This document shows positions 12,843-13,692 of a DNA stretch of 13,692 nt, piece by piece. Both the position numbers and the translations under genes were made by a program. This DNA comes from Planctomycetota bacterium (GTDB lineage: Bacteria; Planctomycetota; B15-G4): positions 1 through 13,692 of the forward strand of contig QNBX01000121.1 in assembly GCA_003644265.1 (NCBI GenBank), written 5' to 3'. Each line of letters starts with the position of its first letter. The first letter of the stretch is position 1. The notes under the pieces are model-generated. The model searched no databases. It was given only the letters and a program-made list of their open reading frames with translations, and was not told the origin of the DNA.

Positions 12843-13692
12843 TCAGTTGCTGGTCTGGGTGATCGCGTTGCTGGCGGAGAAGCCGTGGGCGCCGGCCGCG
12901 TCGGCGATCCAGTACTGGGCCACGATCTCGACGTTTGCCGGGATGCCGACGGGCCAGGTGCTCGCCAGGGTCACGGCGCCGCTGCCGTCGGTGATCGCGG
13001 GCAGCATGACGCCGCCGGCAGAGCCCACGTCGGGCACCAGCACGCCGCCCTTGAGCGGGGCGTAGAGCGTGTCGAGGCCCAGCATCAGGAAGCCGCTGGC
13101 GTTGGGCGCGGCCTTGTACAGCGCCACGTCGACGGCCGTACCGGGCTCCAGGGTGCCCTTGGCGATCAGCACCGGGTGACCGTTCACGCCGCGCAGGGCG
13201 CGGCTCAGGTTGCGGAAGCGATCCGGAGTGTTCGGCACCATCAGGAAGCCCCGCGCGCCGCCGGAGGTCCCCATGAAGTCCGTCGCCACGCCGATGCCGC
13301 AGATCTCGCCGCGGTCGTTGATCTCGAACGGATGCAGGCGCCGCCAGTACGCCACCCCGGCCGGATCGACCAGCGAGAGCAGGTTGGCCTTGACCACCGG
13401 GGACGCCTCGGTCGCCTGGAATGCGACCCAGCCGAGCGGCTCGAAGTCTGGGTTGCCGCCGTGGGGACCGGGGTTGCTGTCGAGGCCGACCACGTCGCCG
13501 TGGTTGTTGATGTGCTCGGCCGTGCCCTGGATCTGGTTCACGCCGAGGTCGCCCACCGGCAGGCGCAGCGTCTGCCCGTCCGCGGTCCAGACCACGGACG
13601 GCTGCGAGGGGCCGAACTGCAAGGCCCAACCGGCGATGTCACCCAGGTCGTTCAGGCCGTAGGCGTCGCTGTGGTGGTCGAGCACCGGGTCA
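12843..13692 (-). CDS. Secreted HAF-repeat protein, second tandem copy (partial)
   Basis: The last 283 or so residues of a second HAF-repeat protein; its start and signal peptide lie beyond the right edge, and the frame is open through base 13692. The visible part corresponds to residue 219 onward of the neighbour at 11040-12509. It contains HAF units (GLNDLGDIAG, HINNHGDVVG, EINDRGEICG) and the same C-terminal domain, ending intact in SASNAITQTSN and TGA (12845-12843). By hand alignment the HAF part is about 94% identical to the first copy, and the part after that, mostly the C-terminal domain, about 80%. The GTG at 13685 is an internal valine (DPVLDHH), not a start. The gene is separated from its sister by 333 bases with a strong terminator, so the two are transcribed separately or only weakly linked. 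Confidence 0.9.
   Translation of the reverse strand, partial: DPVLDHHSDAYGLNDLGDIAGWALQFGPSQPSVVWTADGQTLRLPVGDLGVNQIQGTAEHINNHGDVVGLDSNPGPHGGNPDFEPLGWVAFQATEASPVVKANLLSLVDPAGVAYWRRLHPFEINDRGEICGIGVATDFMGTSGGARGFLMVPNTPDRFRNLSRALRGVNGHPVLIAKGTLEPGTAVDVALYKAAPNASGFLMLGLDTLYAPLKGGVLVPDVGSAGGVMLPAITDGSGAVTLASTWPVGIPANVEIVAQYWIADAAGAHGFSASNAITQTSN
12843..13692 (-). repeat. Direct-repeat copy 2 (second HAF gene, 3' part)
   Basis: Partner of the repeat at 11004-11856, offset by about 1.84 kb. At the right edge the copies are nearly identical: 7 differences by hand count in the 213 bases 13479-13691, and none in 13602-13691. Towards the gene end they differ far more. The repeat is open at the window edge, so its full length is unknown. 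Confidence 0.9.

Noticed and set aside
12376..13629. A 417-codon minus-strand frame spanning the gap between the HAF genes
   Set aside because: It is an Arg/Pro-rich shifted reading of the two HAF genes that crosses a strong terminator. The in-frame HAF motifs lie in the other frame.
13210..13662. Plus-strand open frame repeated at 11389-11826 with a near-identical product
   Set aside because: The similarity simply reflects the duplicated HAF genes on the opposite strand. It is not evidence for a conserved antisense gene.
11004..13692. The HAF duplication as a mobile element or phage variable cassette
   Set aside because: There is no transposase, reverse transcriptase, template repeat, terminal inverted repeats or target duplication. 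It looks like ordinary tandem gene duplication.

Overview
The window is about 13.7 kb of very GC-rich, densely coding bacterial DNA. The best guess at the source is a marine Planctomycetota-like bacterium. This is inference, based on large exported Asp-box and HAF-repeat proteins that share one kind of C-terminal beta-rich domain, an AlgI-type O-acetylation cluster, and several genes with no visible Shine-Dalgarno sequence. No rRNA, tRNA, CRISPR array or transposase is visible.

Layout: everything from 76 to 6846 is on the + strand and everything from 6982 to the right edge is on the - strand. The two halves converge on a short hairpin-rich gap (6847-6981). The left half begins with two unrelated integral membrane proteins of unknown function (76-876 and 1001-1447). 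A fusion of a one-cluster ferredoxin to a metallo-beta-lactamase-fold hydrolase follows (1587-2498), then a small unrecognised soluble protein (2603-3046) and a stand-alone one-cluster ferredoxin (3235-3465) that looks like a paralogue of the fused domain. The left half ends with a tightly coupled three-gene operon (3624-6846): an MBOAT O-acetyltransferase and two different membrane-anchored SGNH-type esterase/transferase proteins. Each junction is a TGATG stop/start overlap. The operon probably O-acetylates, and perhaps de-acetylates, an exported polysaccharide.

The right half carries an AgcS-type sodium:alanine/glycine symporter (6982-8328), a secreted ten-Asp-box propeller protein (8469-10814), a secreted HAF-repeat protein (11040-12509) and a second, nearly identical HAF-repeat protein cut by the right edge (12843-13692). 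The three exported proteins end in related C-terminal domains, suggesting a shared surface-anchoring or sorting module. The two HAF genes are a recent tandem duplication. The first carries an in-frame TAG twelve residues before the end seen in its sister, and the lost codons are still intact downstream.

The most notable points are the TAG-truncated HAF paralogue and the uneven divergence of the pair, the shared C-terminal domain, the paralogous ferredoxin modules, the coupled MBOAT-SGNH-SGNH operon, and two genes whose -10 box lies exactly seven bases before the start codon (probable leaderless mRNAs). No wholly new defence or mobile system was recognised.
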